This document shows, piece by piece, positions 42,228 through 51,930 of a DNA stretch of 64,000 nt. Location: NCBI RefSeq assembly GCF_004121055.1, contig NZ_PYAL01000007.1, positions 372,001 to 436,000 of the forward strand, read 5' to 3'. How positions within the stretch are numbered: the stretch's first letter is position 1; every line of letters starts with the position of its first letter. Origin of the DNA: Achromobacter aloeverae. GTDB lineage: Bacteria; Pseudomonadota; Gammaproteobacteria; Burkholderiales; Burkholderiaceae_B. The notes under the pieces were generated by a model that saw nothing but the letters and a program-made list of their open reading frames with translations, was not told where the DNA came from and made no database searches. A program made the translations under genes and the position numbers.

Positions 42228-43724
42228 CTAGGGTTCGGTCGGGCCGGACGACAGCCCGACCAGCCCGCTGAATATGCCCCGCTTGCCGGAAGGCTTGCGG
42301 TCGACCATCGGTTCCGGCCGCGTTCGCGCAATGAACTGCCCGCTGCCGCGCGCCACCTGGAGTTCGTTGTTCCTGACAACGCAACGGCCGCGGCTGTACA
42401 CCTGCACGGGCCATCCGTTCAGTTCGCGGCCCTCATAAGGGGTGTAGCCAACGCGGTCATGCAGCATCGCGGCCGTCACATGGACTTTCCGGGTGGAGTC
42501 CCACAGGGCGAAGTCGGCGTCGGCGCCCACGGCGATCGTCCCCTTCCTCGGGGCGAGGCCATACATCCTGGCGTGGTTCGTCGCGGTCAGCGCGACGAAC
42601 TCTTCGATGGTGATACGCCCTTTCATCACCCCCTCCGAGAAAAGCAGGGGCAGGCGCAGCTCGATGCCCGGCACGCCGTTCGCCATTTCCTTGAAGGTCG
42701 TCGCATCGCCCTTGGGCAGCTTGCCCGATGCGTCGTAACGGTATGGGGCGTGATCCGACGAATAGACGTTCAACGTCCCGTCCTTGAACCCCGCCCAGAC
42801 CGCCTCCTGCGACGCCTTGTCTCCCGGCGGCGGGCTGCAGCAGAACTTCGCGCCTTCCAGCCCCGGCAGGTCCGTGTCCTTGGCCTCGAGGAACAGATAC
42901 TGCGGGCAGCTCTCGGCGAAGACCCGCGCGCCCAGCTGTTGCGCCTTGCGTATGATGTCGACCGTTTCCTCGCCCGCGACATGCACGATCAGCACGGGCA
43001 CATCGACGAGCCTCGACAGCGTGATGGCGCGATGGGTCGCCTCCGATTCGGCCAGCGCATCGTGGGCGACCGTGTGATATTTCGGCGCCGTATGGCCACG
43101 CTCAAGCAGGCGCCTGGCAACCCAGCGGATCATGTCGTGGTTTTCGGCGTGGACCATCACCATGGCGCCGTATTCGCCGGCCACCGCCAGCACGTCCAGG
43201 AGCTGGTAGTCGTCGAGCTTCAGCCTGTCATAGGTCATGTAGACCTTCAATGACGTGATCCCGCCCTGGATGATCCTGGGCAGGTCATGGACCAGCGCCT
43301 GCTCGTCCGGGTTGGCCAGGATCAGATGGAAGCCGTAGTCGATGACGGCCTTTTCCTTCGCCCTTTGCGCATAGTCGGCCAGGACATCGGGAATACGGTC
43401 CTCGCGGTGCTGGGCGCAGAAGGAAAGAATGGTCGTCGTGCCGCCGAAGGCTGCCGCCACCGTACCGGAATAGAAGTCGTCGGCGCACATCACGCCCATG
43501 CCGGACAACTGCTCGATGTGCGTGTGGCTATCGATACCCCCCGGCAGCACCCATAGGCCCGCCGCGTCGACGTCTTCCCTGCCCGGCGGCAGACCCTGCC
43601 CGATCGCCGCGATGATGCCGTCGCGTACACCGATATCAGCGTGAAAGGTCTTGTCCGCGTTGCTGATCCGGCCGTTGCGGATGGTGAGGTCGAACGGCCC
43701 CGAGCCTTGATTGGAAGTCGCCAT
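42228..43724 (-). CDS. Dihydropyrimidinase / D-hydantoinase
   Basis: This 498-residue amidohydrolase has the metal site GGIDSHTHIE (His67, His69), the carboxylated Lys160 in GITSLKVYMTY, His192 in MVHAEN, His248 in VLIVHVAG, and the metal Asp in YSSDHAPY. These are the ligands of the binuclear zinc centre of dihydropyrimidinases. It opens dihydropyrimidine or 5-substituted hydantoin rings to N-carbamoyl amino acids. Length is normal. It is the first gene of the operon, divergent from a LysR gene, and partners with the D-carbamoylase at 45321. Confidence 0.92.
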   Translation of the reverse strand: MATSNQGSGPFDLTIRNGRISNADKTFHADIGVRDGIIAAIGQGLPPGREDVDAAGLWVLPGGIDSHTHIEQLSGMGVMCADDFYSGTVAAAFGGTTTILSFCAQHREDRIPDVLADYAQRAKEKAVIDYGFHLILANPDEQALVHDLPRIIQGGITSLKVYMTYDRLKLDDYQLLDVLAVAGEYGAMVMVHAENHDMIRWVARRLLERGHTAPKYHTVAHDALAESEATHRAITLSRLVDVPVLIVHVAGEETVDIIRKAQQLGARVFAESCPQYLFLEAKDTDLPGLEGAKFCCSPPPGDKASQEAVWAGFKDGTLNVYSSDHAPYRYDASGKLPKGDATTFKEMANGVPGIELRLPLLFSEGVMKGRITIEEFVALTATNHARMYGLAPRKGTIAVGADADFALWDSTRKVHVTAAMLHDRVGYTPYEGRELNGWPVQVYSRGRCVVRNNELQVARGSGQFIARTRPEPMVDRKPSGKRGIFSGLVGLSSGPTEP

Positions 43725-43807
43725 GGTGGGTGCTTTCTCCAGTTCTGCTGAAGCAGATTATTGAAAGGGCGGCCCACACCTGCCTATTGCTTCTTTAGGC
43801 ACCTACA

Positions 43808-43937
43808 TTAACTTTGTGTTAAGTCCTCCTGGTAACCCCCGGTGGACAGGCGCTTCGAATTCGGGTTTTCTCGGGGGTTTTCGGCATATAGTCGATCTGT
43901 CATGGCCGTAAGGCCGATTAGGTATTAACCCTAGGTT
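43808..43937. promoter_or_regulatory. LysR-type binding sites in the divergent hydantoinase/LysR promoter
   Basis: TTAACTTTGTGTTAA (43808-43822) is a perfect 5-5-5 palindrome of the T-N11-A type bound by LysR proteins. A second dyad, AACC-CTA-GGTT with a TTAAC half-site, lies at 43927-43937, next to the LysR start. The 246-bp gap thus fits a recognition site plus an autoregulatory site. Confidence 0.5.
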
Positions 43938-43970
43938 CATCCTCGACCCGGCGGCGGGCAAACCCTCTCC

Positions 43971-44963
43971 ATGAAAATCAACCTCAAGCAGATCGAAGTT
44001 TTCCGGGCCGTCATGATCACCGGGACGATCCGCGGGGCATCGGAAATGCTCTATGTTTCCCAGCCCGCCGTCAGCCGGCTGCTCTCGCACACCGAACAGC
44101 GCATCGGCTTCCCGTTGTTCAAGCGCATCCGCGGCCGGCTGCAAGCGACGCTGGAAGCGAAGAAGCTCTTCCATCAAGTGGAAGCGGTCTACGACGGCGT
44201 CCAGCGTGTGAACGACATGGCGCGCGAACTGTACGAGCATCAGGAAGGCATCCTCAACCTGGTGGCCAGTCCCAGCGTGGGGCACATGCTGATTCCCTCC
44301 GCCATCGCGGCGTATCGCCAGACCCATCCCCACGTCAAGCTGACCTTCCACTACCTGAATCACACGCCGTTGACGGACAGGCTGCTCAAGCAGCACGCCG
44401 ATCTCGCGGTGACGCTCCTGCCGATCAAGCACCCCAATCTCGAGCATGAGGAAATCGGCAGCGCGCGGCTCGTTTGCATCTGCCCATACAACCATCCGCT
44501 GGCCAGGCGGTCCATGCTGGAGGTCAAGGACCTGCTCGACTATCCCTTCATTTCATACGACAAGGGGTCGCCCTTCGGCCAGATGGTGCGCGAAATATTC
44601 GAGAACAGCGGACACGAAGTCCGCTCCGTGCTGGACGTGGGCTCGCCGCAGAATGCATGCGCCCTGGTTCAGGCCGGCGCCGGCATCGCCCTGGTCGACC
44701 AGTTCTCCGCCAAGAGCTGGACCGCCAGCGGCATCGTGACCCGCCCGATGGCGCAGGCGCCCACGTTGAACGCCTACCTGATACGGCTGCGCGACGAACC
44801 GGTTTCGCAGATTTCACAGTCCTTCATGGACGCCCTGAAGGCCACATTCCGCAAGGAAGGCGACTTCGGGAATTTCGATTTGATGCCGCCGGCCACGGCG
44901 ATCTCCGATGCCGGCAAGAAAGCGGCGACGCCGCGCGCAAGGGCGGGCGCCGACGAAAAATAG
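43971..44963 (+). CDS. LysR-family transcriptional regulator of the hydantoin-type locus
   Basis: This 330-residue regulator has the HTH LKQIEVFRAVMITGTIRGASEMLYVSQPAVSRLLSHTEQRIGFPLFKRIRGRL at the N-terminus and a type-2 periplasmic-fold effector domain with NLVASPSVGHMLIPSAIAAYR and SPQNACALVQAGAGIALVD. It is of the OccR/NocR type (opine and amino-acid sensing). Divergent placement and the palindromes at 43808-43937 argue that it activates the dihydropyrimidinase operon. Confidence 0.9.
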   Translation: MKINLKQIEVFRAVMITGTIRGASEMLYVSQPAVSRLLSHTEQRIGFPLFKRIRGRLQATLEAKKLFHQVEAVYDGVQRVNDMARELYEHQEGILNLVASPSVGHMLIPSAIAAYRQTHPHVKLTFHYLNHTPLTDRLLKQHADLAVTLLPIKHPNLEHEEIGSARLVCICPYNHPLARRSMLEVKDLLDYPFISYDKGSPFGQMVREIFENSGHEVRSVLDVGSPQNACALVQAGAGIALVDQFSAKSWTASGIVTRPMAQAPTLNAYLIRLRDEPVSQISQSFMDALKATFRKEGDFGNFDLMPPATAISDAGKKAATPRARAGADEK

Positions 44964-45320
44964 GAGACGAGCGGATGGGCGCGCGCGGAGTCCCCTTCCC
45001 CCGTGCCGGCTGCTATCAATCTTTGCGCATCACCCATGCACCGCGGTTATGCCCAAGCCCGCCGGCGGCGCGTCAAAAAGATAAAAACCCCATGGAAAAC
45101 AGGCGCTTACCCGAACCGCAGGCACGCGCCCCTTTTTCATCCCTGGGCATATCCCCGGGCTTCCCCTGAGCGTCGACACGATGCATTCTTGCGCCTGTTC
45201 CCGACACGACCCAGCCTCCCACGCGCGTGTGCGCGTTGCGCTGCCGCGCGGGATTCTTCCAAGACCATCCGATTCAGGGCGCCTCCACGAAGACGCCTGC
45301 CGAAATTCGAGGAGCCTACC
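44964..45320. other. Gene-free stretch between LysR and D-carbamoylase
   Basis: I see no convincing gene, repeat or terminator in these 357 bp. Open frames that cross it continue into the downstream gene out of register with any homology. It probably holds the carbamoylase promoter, but no clear -35/-10 pair stands out. The only regulatory signal is the ribosome-binding AGGAG at 45310-45314. Confidence 0.5.
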
Positions 45321-46277
45321 ATGAGCAAATCTTCAAACAGCCGAAAAATGGGCCTGGCCGTAGCCCAGATGGGCCCGGTCCATCTGGCCGACGACCGCGC
45401 CGCCGTGGTCAAGCGCCTGGTGGCCATGATGCGCGAAGCGGCTTCCCGCGGCGCCGAGCTGGTCGTCTTTCCGGAACTCGCCTTGACGACGTTCTTTCCC
45501 CGCTACTGGATGACCGAAGCCGAAGCCGTCGACCGCTACTTCGAGCGCAGCATGCCCAATGCCGACGTGCAACCCCTGTTCGACACGGCGCGCGAACTGG
45601 GGATAGGCTTTTACCTGGGCTACGCGGAAATCACGCCCGAGGGACGGCGCTTCAACACGTCCGTCCTGGTCGACAGGACCGCGAAGATCATCGGCAAGTA
45701 CCGCAAGATCCACCTGCCCGGCCACGACGACCACAAACCCGATGCCCCTTTCCAGCATCTCGAGAAGAAGTTCTTCGAGGTGGGCGATCTCGGATTCGGC
45801 GTCTGGAACATGGACGACACCAACATCGGCATGTGCCTGTGCAACGATCGCCGCTGGCCCGAGACTTATCGCGTCATGTCGCTGCAAAGCGCCGAGCTGA
45901 TCGTCCTTGGCTACAACACGCCATCCTGGAACATCCACTGGAACGAGCTGCTCCACTGGCGCACGACCACCCACGAAATCGTGCTGCAGGCCAGCGCATA
46001 CCAGAACGCCGTCTGGATCGGCGCCGCCGGCAAGTGCGGGTCGGAAGACGGGCATCACATGATAGGCAGTTCCATGATCGTGGCGCCGTCCGGTGAAATC
46101 GTGGCGCGGTCCAGCTATGAAGAAGACGAAGTCATCATGGCGAAGATCGACCTCGGCCTGGGCCAGACCTTCCGCGACCATGTCTTCAATTTCGCCAAGC
46201 ATCGCAGCCCGCACCACTACAAGCTTATCGTCGAGCGCACCGGCGCCGGCGACCCGCTGCCCACGGCTGGGCAATGA
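45321..46277 (+). CDS. N-carbamoyl-D-amino-acid hydrolase (nitrilase superfamily)
   Basis: This 318-residue amidase has the Glu-Lys-Cys triad: Glu52 in VVFPELAL, Lys129 in YRKIHLPG, and Cys174 in GMCLCNDRRWPE. The string CNDRRWPE is diagnostic for D-carbamoylases. It hydrolyses N-carbamoyl-D-amino acids to the free D-amino acid, CO2 and ammonia, completing the hydantoin pathway. Start at 45321 has AGGAG upstream; the open frame extends further but without homology. It is convergent with the aldoxime dehydratase gene. Confidence 0.92.
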   Translation: MSKSSNSRKMGLAVAQMGPVHLADDRAAVVKRLVAMMREAASRGAELVVFPELALTTFFPRYWMTEAEAVDRYFERSMPNADVQPLFDTARELGIGFYLGYAEITPEGRRFNTSVLVDRTAKIIGKYRKIHLPGHDDHKPDAPFQHLEKKFFEVGDLGFGVWNMDDTNIGMCLCNDRRWPETYRVMSLQSAELIVLGYNTPSWNIHWNELLHWRTTTHEIVLQASAYQNAVWIGAAGKCGSEDGHHMIGSSMIVAPSGEIVARSSYEEDEVIMAKIDLGLGQTFRDHVFNFAKHRSPHHYKLIVERTGAGDPLPTAGQ

Positions 46278-46280
46278 TCC

Positions 46281-46312
46281 AGGATAGCCGCTCCGTGCCG
46301 GGCTATCCTTTC
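46281..46312 (+). terminator. Hairpin terminator between convergent genes
   Basis: AGGATAGCC (46281-46289) and GGCTATCCT (46301-46309) form a perfect 9-bp stem with an 11-nt loop, followed by TT on the plus strand. It lies 4 bp past the D-carbamoylase stop and overlaps the stop codon of the opposing aldoxime dehydratase gene. Confidence 0.65.
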
Positions 46313-47367
46313 CCCACGGGCGCCATCACTCGCGCGTAGGGCAGGATGCCCGTCCGCGGGTGGCAGTTCACGTATTCGAACAGGTTGCCCATCCCCGGCA
46401 CGAACAGCTCGTGCCAGGTCACCACTTCGCGTTTCTCCTTGTGCAGGCGGTTCATCGCGATCGCATGGCGGTATATCTCCAGATGGGTGTCGTGCGACTC
46501 GGCCCAGGCCTCCAGCTGGTTCAAGGACAGGAAAGCCGCGTACACCGACGTCTCCGCGCGCGGGCTGCCGTCTTCGTTGAGATTGGTCATGATGCGCAGG
46601 GACAGGCAGCCGGTACGCTCGCGCTGCTCGACCAGGTAGGCCATGCCCCGCAGCAGCTTGGGTTGCAGCGCGTTCATATAGTCGTCCAGCTGCTCCCGGC
46701 CGGCCCCTTCCCAGAACTGGCCCGAGCGCAGCACCGTCGCGTTATGCGGAAGCAGCGCGCACAGGTGGGCGCCACGGCTCGCATGGTCGGCCGTGGGAGG
46801 AAAAAGGCCGCCGCTCGGGCTTTCCAGGGTGTCGATGGCCGATAGCGGCAGACGGTCACGCGCCGCGCCGAAATAGCCGTTGGTCGTGATGGGCACGATC
46901 TCGGCATCCGGCGTCCGGGCGAGGCCGATGCGATAGCCGGGCGCGGAATAGATGGTCTCGTGGCGGTCGTAGGGCACGACCAGCGCCTCGAACCAATAGC
47001 CGATATCGCCGGTCAACCGGGCTGGATCGTCGAACCAGGGCCGAAAACCGGACGTCTCCAGCCAATGCGCATAGGTTCCCGGGTCGGTCCAGTAGGCGAC
47101 CACGATGGTGTTGTCCAGGCCCGCTTCGTCCGTGCAGCGCATGACTTCCTGCGCCTGCGGACCGTGAGCCTCGGCCAGGAAGCCGCGCATGCGGCCGATG
47201 TGGCCGGCGGCCGACGCCGCCCCGGGCGGAGCCTGCATGCCGAAATAGGCGCTGACCAAGGTACTGCGGGGCGCCGTCCAACGCAGGGAGTAACGCGGCG
47301 CCGCGGGCTGGTGACCGGGCGGCCGGCGTTCCGGCACCGAGCGTTCGTATTTCCATTCGAAAGGCAT
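46303..47367 (-). CDS. Heme-dependent aldoxime dehydratase (OxdA family)
   Basis: This 354-residue protein matches the aldoxime dehydratase family in length and in all key residues: Arg170 in GYFGAARDRLPLS, Ser215 in VLRSGQFWE, the proximal heme His295 in SHDTHLEIYRH and the distal catalytic His319 in VVTWHELFVPG (counterparts of Arg178, Ser219, His299 and His320 of OxdRE). It dehydrates aldoximes to nitriles on a ferrous heme b. It lies 4 bp after the nitrilase gene, so substrate would flow aldoxime to nitrile to acid. Start at 47367 has GGAG upstream. Confidence 0.92.
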   Translation of the reverse strand: MPFEWKYERSVPERRPPGHQPAAPRYSLRWTAPRSTLVSAYFGMQAPPGAASAAGHIGRMRGFLAEAHGPQAQEVMRCTDEAGLDNTIVVAYWTDPGTYAHWLETSGFRPWFDDPARLTGDIGYWFEALVVPYDRHETIYSAPGYRIGLARTPDAEIVPITTNGYFGAARDRLPLSAIDTLESPSGGLFPPTADHASRGAHLCALLPHNATVLRSGQFWEGAGREQLDDYMNALQPKLLRGMAYLVEQRERTGCLSLRIMTNLNEDGSPRAETSVYAAFLSLNQLEAWAESHDTHLEIYRHAIAMNRLHKEKREVVTWHELFVPGMGNLFEYVNCHPRTGILPYARVMAPVGKG

Positions 47368-47371
47368 GGCC

Positions 47372-48385
47372 TCACTCCTGGCGATGATCGGCCGGCCCGG
47401 CATGGGCGGGGCGTGGCGCGGGTACGGAGACACCGACGTCGCCGAGCGCCCCCCGGGTCCCGTCCACCGCGGCAACCGCCGCCATGGGCCGGTCCTCGAC
47501 AGCAAGACGGAAGATATCGGCCCGCGCATAATGGCCGACCACGTCGAAGTCGAACTTCCCGCGGGTGCGGTCATCCGTATCGAGTTCGGCCACCAGTATC
47601 GTCTCGCCGCTGAAGTCCGGACCAGCCACGATGCGGCCCAGCGGATCGATGATCATGCTGCCTCCGCGCATCAACACCGCGTCTGGATCGTCCGTGATCC
47701 GGTTGTGTGTATTGGCCTGGAATTCCGAGCGCAGCATGTACTGGCAGGCCGACAGCACGAAGCAGCGGCCTTCCAGCGCGACATGCTGCATGGTGCTGGC
47801 CCAGCTGTCGCGGTCGTCAGCCGTGGGAGCGCAGTAGATCGAGATATCCTGTCCGTACATCGCCGTGCGCAGCAGCGGCATGTAATTCTCCCAACAGATG
47901 ACCGCGCCCAGCCGGCCCCAGGGCGTGGGAACCGTGGACAGCGTGGAGCCGTCGCCGAAGCCCCAGCACAGGCGCTCCGCCGCGGTGGGCATGAGCTTGC
48001 GGTGCTTGCCCAGGTATTGGCCGTCCGGTCCCAGGAAGACGATGGTGCAGTATAGGGTGCCGCCGGCGCGCTCGATCACGCCGATGGCGGCGAACAGGCC
48101 GGCCTTGCGCGTGGCCAGGCCCAGGCGCTCCGTCTCCGGGCCGGGCACGTTGATGGATCGGTCGTAGTACTCGCGAAACTCGTCGCGACCCTCGGGCGTG
48201 CGCACGCCGATGGCGATATCGAAGGACGCGCCCTTGGGATAGCCGCCGACGAAGGCTTCGGGAAATACCGCGACGCGCGCGCCACGGGCGCCGCATTCCG
48301 CTATCAGCCCGACGGCCTTGTCTATGGTGGCGGCCGTATCCGGTCCGCTGGAAGCCTGCACTACGGCGGCCTTGAACTTTGCCAT
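47372..48385 (-). CDS. Nitrilase (aliphatic/aryl nitrile hydrolase)
   Basis: This 337-residue enzyme has Glu43 in FPEAFVGGYPKG, Lys130 in HRKLMPT and Cys164 in GAVICWENYMPLLR, the exact nitrilase (not amidase) signatures. It converts a nitrile to the carboxylic acid and ammonia in one step. The C-terminal tail after DIFRLAV (residues ~290-337) is typical of oligomer-forming nitrilases. The start at 48385 has AAGGAG upstream. It is encoded just before the aldoxime dehydratase and after a LivKHMGF importer. Confidence 0.93.
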   Translation of the reverse strand: MAKFKAAVVQASSGPDTAATIDKAVGLIAECGARGARVAVFPEAFVGGYPKGASFDIAIGVRTPEGRDEFREYYDRSINVPGPETERLGLATRKAGLFAAIGVIERAGGTLYCTIVFLGPDGQYLGKHRKLMPTAAERLCWGFGDGSTLSTVPTPWGRLGAVICWENYMPLLRTAMYGQDISIYCAPTADDRDSWASTMQHVALEGRCFVLSACQYMLRSEFQANTHNRITDDPDAVLMRGGSMIIDPLGRIVAGPDFSGETILVAELDTDDRTRGKFDFDVVGHYARADIFRLAVEDRPMAAVAAVDGTRGALGDVGVSVPAPRPAHAGPADHRQE

Positions 48386-48536
48386 GCTCCAATTCTCCTT
48401 GCTGGCGCCAGCCGCGTCGCGGCCGGCCTTGGGGTTCATGATGAAACGCCGGGGCCCTTGCTCCGGCGCCGACATCCATGCCAAAACGGTTTAGGCGTCC
48501 CGGTGCGACGGATTTCAGCGCGCCGATGCCGCCAGG

Positions 48537-49238
48537 TCATATTCCGAGATACGTGCGGCGTATCTCGTCATTCGATTGCAATTCGCTCGCTGTCCCGCGC
48601 ATCGCGATACGGCCGCTTTCCAGCACATACGCGCGTGTCACCACCTTCAGCGCGCTCGCCACGTTCTGTTCGATCAGCAACACGGCGATGCCCAGCGCAT
48701 TGACACGCGATATGGCGCGGTGCACCTCGTCGACCATCATGGGCGCCAGGCCGTGGCTGGGCTCGTCCAGCAGCAGCAGGCTGGGACGGGCCATCAAGGC
48801 GCGTCCCAGCGCCACCATTTGCTGCTCGCCTCCGGAAAGCGTGCCGGCAAGCTGGGCGCGGCGCTCGCGCAGGCGCGGAAACAAGGCATAGCATTCCTCC
48901 AACGACACCGCGAGGTCCTCCCGCCGCCGGTGGAAACCGCCCATCATCAGGTTGTCGTGCACAGTCATGTCGGGAAAGACATGGCGCCCTTCGGGAACGC
49001 ATGCGATGCCGCGGGCCACCCGGCGATGCGCGGGCAAGCGCCCCAGCGCCTCGCCCTTGAAGACGATGTCGCCCTGCACGCGCGGCAGCAGGCCGCAGAT
49101 CGCCTTGATCAGCGTAGTCTTGCCGGCCGTGTTCGCGCCGAGGATGGCCACCGTCTCGCCGGCCGCCACGTCGATGTTCATGCCCTGGATAATGGGCCGG
49201 CCGCCGTAGCCGCCGGCCAGGTCACGTATGCTGAGCAT
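48537..49238 (-). CDS. Branched-chain-type ABC transporter ATP-binding protein (LivF-like)
   Basis: This 233-residue ATPase starts [22 protein letters not shown] and has Walker A GANTAGKTT (Thr in place of the usual Gly at position 4, tolerated by the P-loop consensus), signature LSGGEQQMVALGRAL and Walker B LLLLDEPSHGL. It overlaps the LivG gene by 17 bp. A 151-bp gap with a GC-rich hairpin (48447-48468) separates it from the nitrilase, perhaps allowing different expression of transporter and enzymes. Confidence 0.9.
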   Translation of the reverse strand: MLSIRDLAGGYGGRPIIQGMNIDVAAGETVAILGANTAGKTTLIKAICGLLPRVQGDIVFKGEALGRLPAHRRVARGIACVPEGRHVFPDMTVHDNLMMGGFHRRREDLAVSLEECYALFPRLRERRAQLAGTLSGGEQQMVALGRALMARPSLLLLDEPSHGLAPMMVDEVHRAISRVNALGIAVLLIEQNVASALKVVTRAYVLESGRIAMRGTASELQSNDEIRRTYLGI

Positions 49239-49950
49239 GGTCCCCTCCCAGATAGGCGGCGATGACGTCCGGATTGGCCGCGACCTCGCCTGGCGATCCG
49301 TCCGCGATCAGGCGGCCGAAGTTCAGCACCAGCAGGCGCTCGGATAGACGCATGATGGCGCGCATGTGGTGTTCGACCACGATCAGGGTCAAGCGGTCCC
49401 GTTCGCGCAGGTCGCGCAGGGTGCCCATGACGCTGTCCATTTCCGGCGGCGTCAGCGCGGCCATGACCTCATCCAGCAGCAGGACGCGCGGGCCGGTGGC
49501 CAGCGCGCGCGCCACTTCGCCCAGGGCTTTCTGCGGGAAGGTCAGGTCGTCGACATCGGCGTCCGCGGCGGCGTCCATGCCCACCCGCGCCAGGCAGTCC
49601 GCCGCCACCGCGCGCGCCTCGCGCAGCGGATGCCGCAATAGCGCGGCGGTGGTGACGTTTTCCAGCAAGGTCATTTCGGGAAATAGCGCCGTATTCTGGA
49701 AAGTCTTGGTCATGCCCTGGCGCGCCAGCACATGCGGGCGGCGGCCATCGACGCGGCGACCGTCCAGCTGGATGTGGCCTTGCGTCGGTCGATAAAGGCC
49801 AACCAGCAGATTGAAGAGCGAGGTCTTGCCCGCCCCGTTCGGGCCGATGAGCCCGATGATCTCGCCAGCGCCGACGTCGAAGGAAACATCGTTGACCGCC
49901 ACCAGGCCGCCGAACTTCAGGGTCAGTCCCTGCACCGACAACACGCTCAT
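49222..49950 (-). CDS. Branched-chain-type ABC transporter ATP-binding protein (LivG-like)
   Basis: This 242-residue ATPase has [18 protein letters not shown], Walker [10 protein letters not shown] and Walker [20 protein letters not shown]. The signature motif is the degenerate LivG form ([16 protein letters not shown]). Start at 49950 overlaps the LivM stop by 4 bp. It pairs with LivF to energise the LivHM pore. Confidence 0.9.
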   Translation of the reverse strand: MSVLSVQGLTLKFGGLVAVNDVSFDVGAGEIIGLIGPNGAGKTSLFNLLVGLYRPTQGHIQLDGRRVDGRRPHVLARQGMTKTFQNTALFPEMTLLENVTTAALLRHPLREARAVAADCLARVGMDAAADADVDDLTFPQKALGEVARALATGPRVLLLDEVMAALTPPEMDSVMGTLRDLRERDRLTLIVVEHHMRAIMRLSERLLVLNFGRLIADGSPGEVAANPDVIAAYLGGDHAQHT

Positions 49951-50978
49951 GGCTTGCCTCCCGCCTGGCTGGCGCCCAGTCCCGCATGCAACGTCCCGTC
50001 GGGCGCAAGCGCCCGCGCGCGGACCGGCAGCCCGGTACGCTTCGCGAACACCGAGACCACGCCGCGCGGCCGCAGCAGCACAATGGCGATCAGCGCCACG
50101 CCGAAAAGAAAGGGAGCGATGCCCGCCGCCGAGTTCGACAGCCACGCCGTCAGCAGTTCTTCCAGCGGCACGATGATCAACGCCCCCACCAGCGGCCCCG
50201 CCAGCGTCCCGACTCCGCCAACGATGGCGATGAGGGCGGCCCGGATGGAGATCGCCGAAGCGTTGAACACGCTGTCCGGATCGAGAAAGAAGACGAACTG
50301 GGCGAACAGGGTCCCAGTGGCGGCGGTCAGGGCCGCCGATATGACGGCGCCGGTGAGCTTTACCTTGAGCGTGTTCACGCCGGCCACCTCGGCGGCATCC
50401 TCGTTCTCCCGCACGGCGCGCAGCAGATAGCCGTTACGGCCGCGGGACAACCACGAGAACACAGCGTAGACCAGCACGAACAGCCCGGTGTACAGATACA
50501 GGTAATTGCCCGCGCCGCGAAATTGCATCATGGCCCAGGAGTTCCCCACGAAAGGCACGGAAATGCCCTGCGGACCGCCCGTGATGCCGGTCAGCGCAGT
50601 GGCGAGGATACGGCAAGCCTCGCCGAAAGCCAGCGTCGCCAGCGCAAAATAAGGACCGCGCAGGCGCATGGTCGGCAGTGCCAGCAGCAGCGCCGCGACC
50701 ACCGCCAGCAACATGCCCACCGGCATGCCCAGCCAGGGCGACAATCCGTAGCGGATCTGCAGCACCGAGGACGTATAGGCGCCGATGCCGAAGAACGCCG
50801 CATGGCCCAGGGAGATCTGGTTGGCCAGGCCGCCCATAATGTTCCAGCACTGGCCCAGGCAGGCCGCCAGCAGGACCAGGCAGGCCACGCGCACGGCATA
50901 GCCGCGCGGTTCCAGCAACTGGGCCAGCGCCACGGCGGCGACCGCCACCAGGACGATAAGAATCAGGTCTTTTTTCAT
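49947..50978 (-). CDS. Branched-chain-type ABC transporter permease (LivM-like)
   Basis: This 343-residue membrane protein begins [20 protein letters not shown] and has [25 protein letters not shown] and the [25 protein letters not shown] loop. Unlike the LivM in the operon at 8.4-16.2 kb it is a free-standing subunit, ending in a 40-residue hydrophilic tail. It overlaps both neighbours by 4 bp. Confidence 0.92.
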   Translation of the reverse strand: MKKDLILIVLVAVAAVALAQLLEPRGYAVRVACLVLLAACLGQCWNIMGGLANQISLGHAAFFGIGAYTSSVLQIRYGLSPWLGMPVGMLLAVVAALLLALPTMRLRGPYFALATLAFGEACRILATALTGITGGPQGISVPFVGNSWAMMQFRGAGNYLYLYTGLFVLVYAVFSWLSRGRNGYLLRAVRENEDAAEVAGVNTLKVKLTGAVISAALTAATGTLFAQFVFFLDPDSVFNASAISIRAALIAIVGGVGTLAGPLVGALIIVPLEELLTAWLSNSAAGIAPFLFGVALIAIVLLRPRGVVSVFAKRTGLPVRARALAPDGTLHAGLGASQAGGKP

Positions 50979-51841
50979 CTTGCCGCCTTGCCCAGCAGGC
51001 CTTGAGGGCGGAACGCCAGGAACGTGATGAACACCACGAACAAGGCCAGGTTCTGCAACTGGATGGGCATGAATAGAGTGGAAAGTGATTGAATGACGCC
51101 GACGATCAGGCCGCCCACCAAGGCGCCGAGCACGCTTCCCAGGCCGCCCAGCACCACGACGGTGAACATGAGCACCACGAACTGCGCGCCGGCGGTCGGG
51201 CTGACTGCCGTGTAGGAGAGGATGATGCCTCCGCCGAAGGCGCTCAGCCCGGTGCCCAGCCCGAACGCGATGGCATAGACGGTGCGCGTGTCGATGCCGA
51301 ACAGGCGCGCCGCATCCGCGTTCTGCGAAGTGGCGCGGATGGCGCGTCCCACCCAGCTGCGGTTCAACGCCAGCCACAGCAGGCCCGAGACGATGAGCGC
51401 GGCGAGAAAGGCGACAAGGTAGGGCACCGATACGAAGAGCGGCCCGATCTCCAGCGCGATGGTCTGGTAAGGCGTTTGCACAGAGCGGAAAGACGACCCG
51501 AACAGCATTAGCGCGCCATTCTCCAGCACGGACATCAGTCCTACCGTGAGAAAGATCTGCGCCACCGGCGTGGCCTTGAGCACGTGCTGCACCAGCAGGC
51601 GCTGGCATAGCGCACCCACGATGAACCCGACGGCCAGCGACAGCACGGCGCCGACGATCGGGTCAAGCCCCAGCCAGTGCCAGGCAAGCCAGGCGACGTA
51701 CATGCCCAGCATGAGGAACTCGGCCTGCGCGAAGTTGACGATCTTCAGCACGCCGAAGACCAGCGACAGGCCCACGGCGATCACGCCGTAGACGCCGCCG
51801 ATCAGGACGCCGTCGACCAGCGTCTGCAGTACACCGATCAT
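50975..51841 (-). CDS. Branched-chain-type ABC transporter permease (LivH-like)
   Basis: This 288-residue membrane protein has GGVYGVIAVGLSLVFGVLKIVNFAQAEFLMLGMYVAW and DTRTVYAIAFGLGTGLSAFGGGIIL. Start at 51841 follows GGAGG-rich leader sequence and gives normal LivH length. It lies 89 bp after the binding-protein gene. Confidence 0.92.
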   Translation of the reverse strand: MIGVLQTLVDGVLIGGVYGVIAVGLSLVFGVLKIVNFAQAEFLMLGMYVAWLAWHWLGLDPIVGAVLSLAVGFIVGALCQRLLVQHVLKATPVAQIFLTVGLMSVLENGALMLFGSSFRSVQTPYQTIALEIGPLFVSVPYLVAFLAALIVSGLLWLALNRSWVGRAIRATSQNADAARLFGIDTRTVYAIAFGLGTGLSAFGGGIILSYTAVSPTAGAQFVVLMFTVVVLGGLGSVLGALVGGLIVGVIQSLSTLFMPIQLQNLALFVVFITFLAFRPQGLLGKAAR

Positions 51842-51930
51842 GATGATCCTCCCACCGGACGTGGCGCAGTTGCACTTGCCATCCGTGCGCCATCGCGGCG
51901 ATCGCCTGCCGCGGTCGTGTTCGCGTTCAT

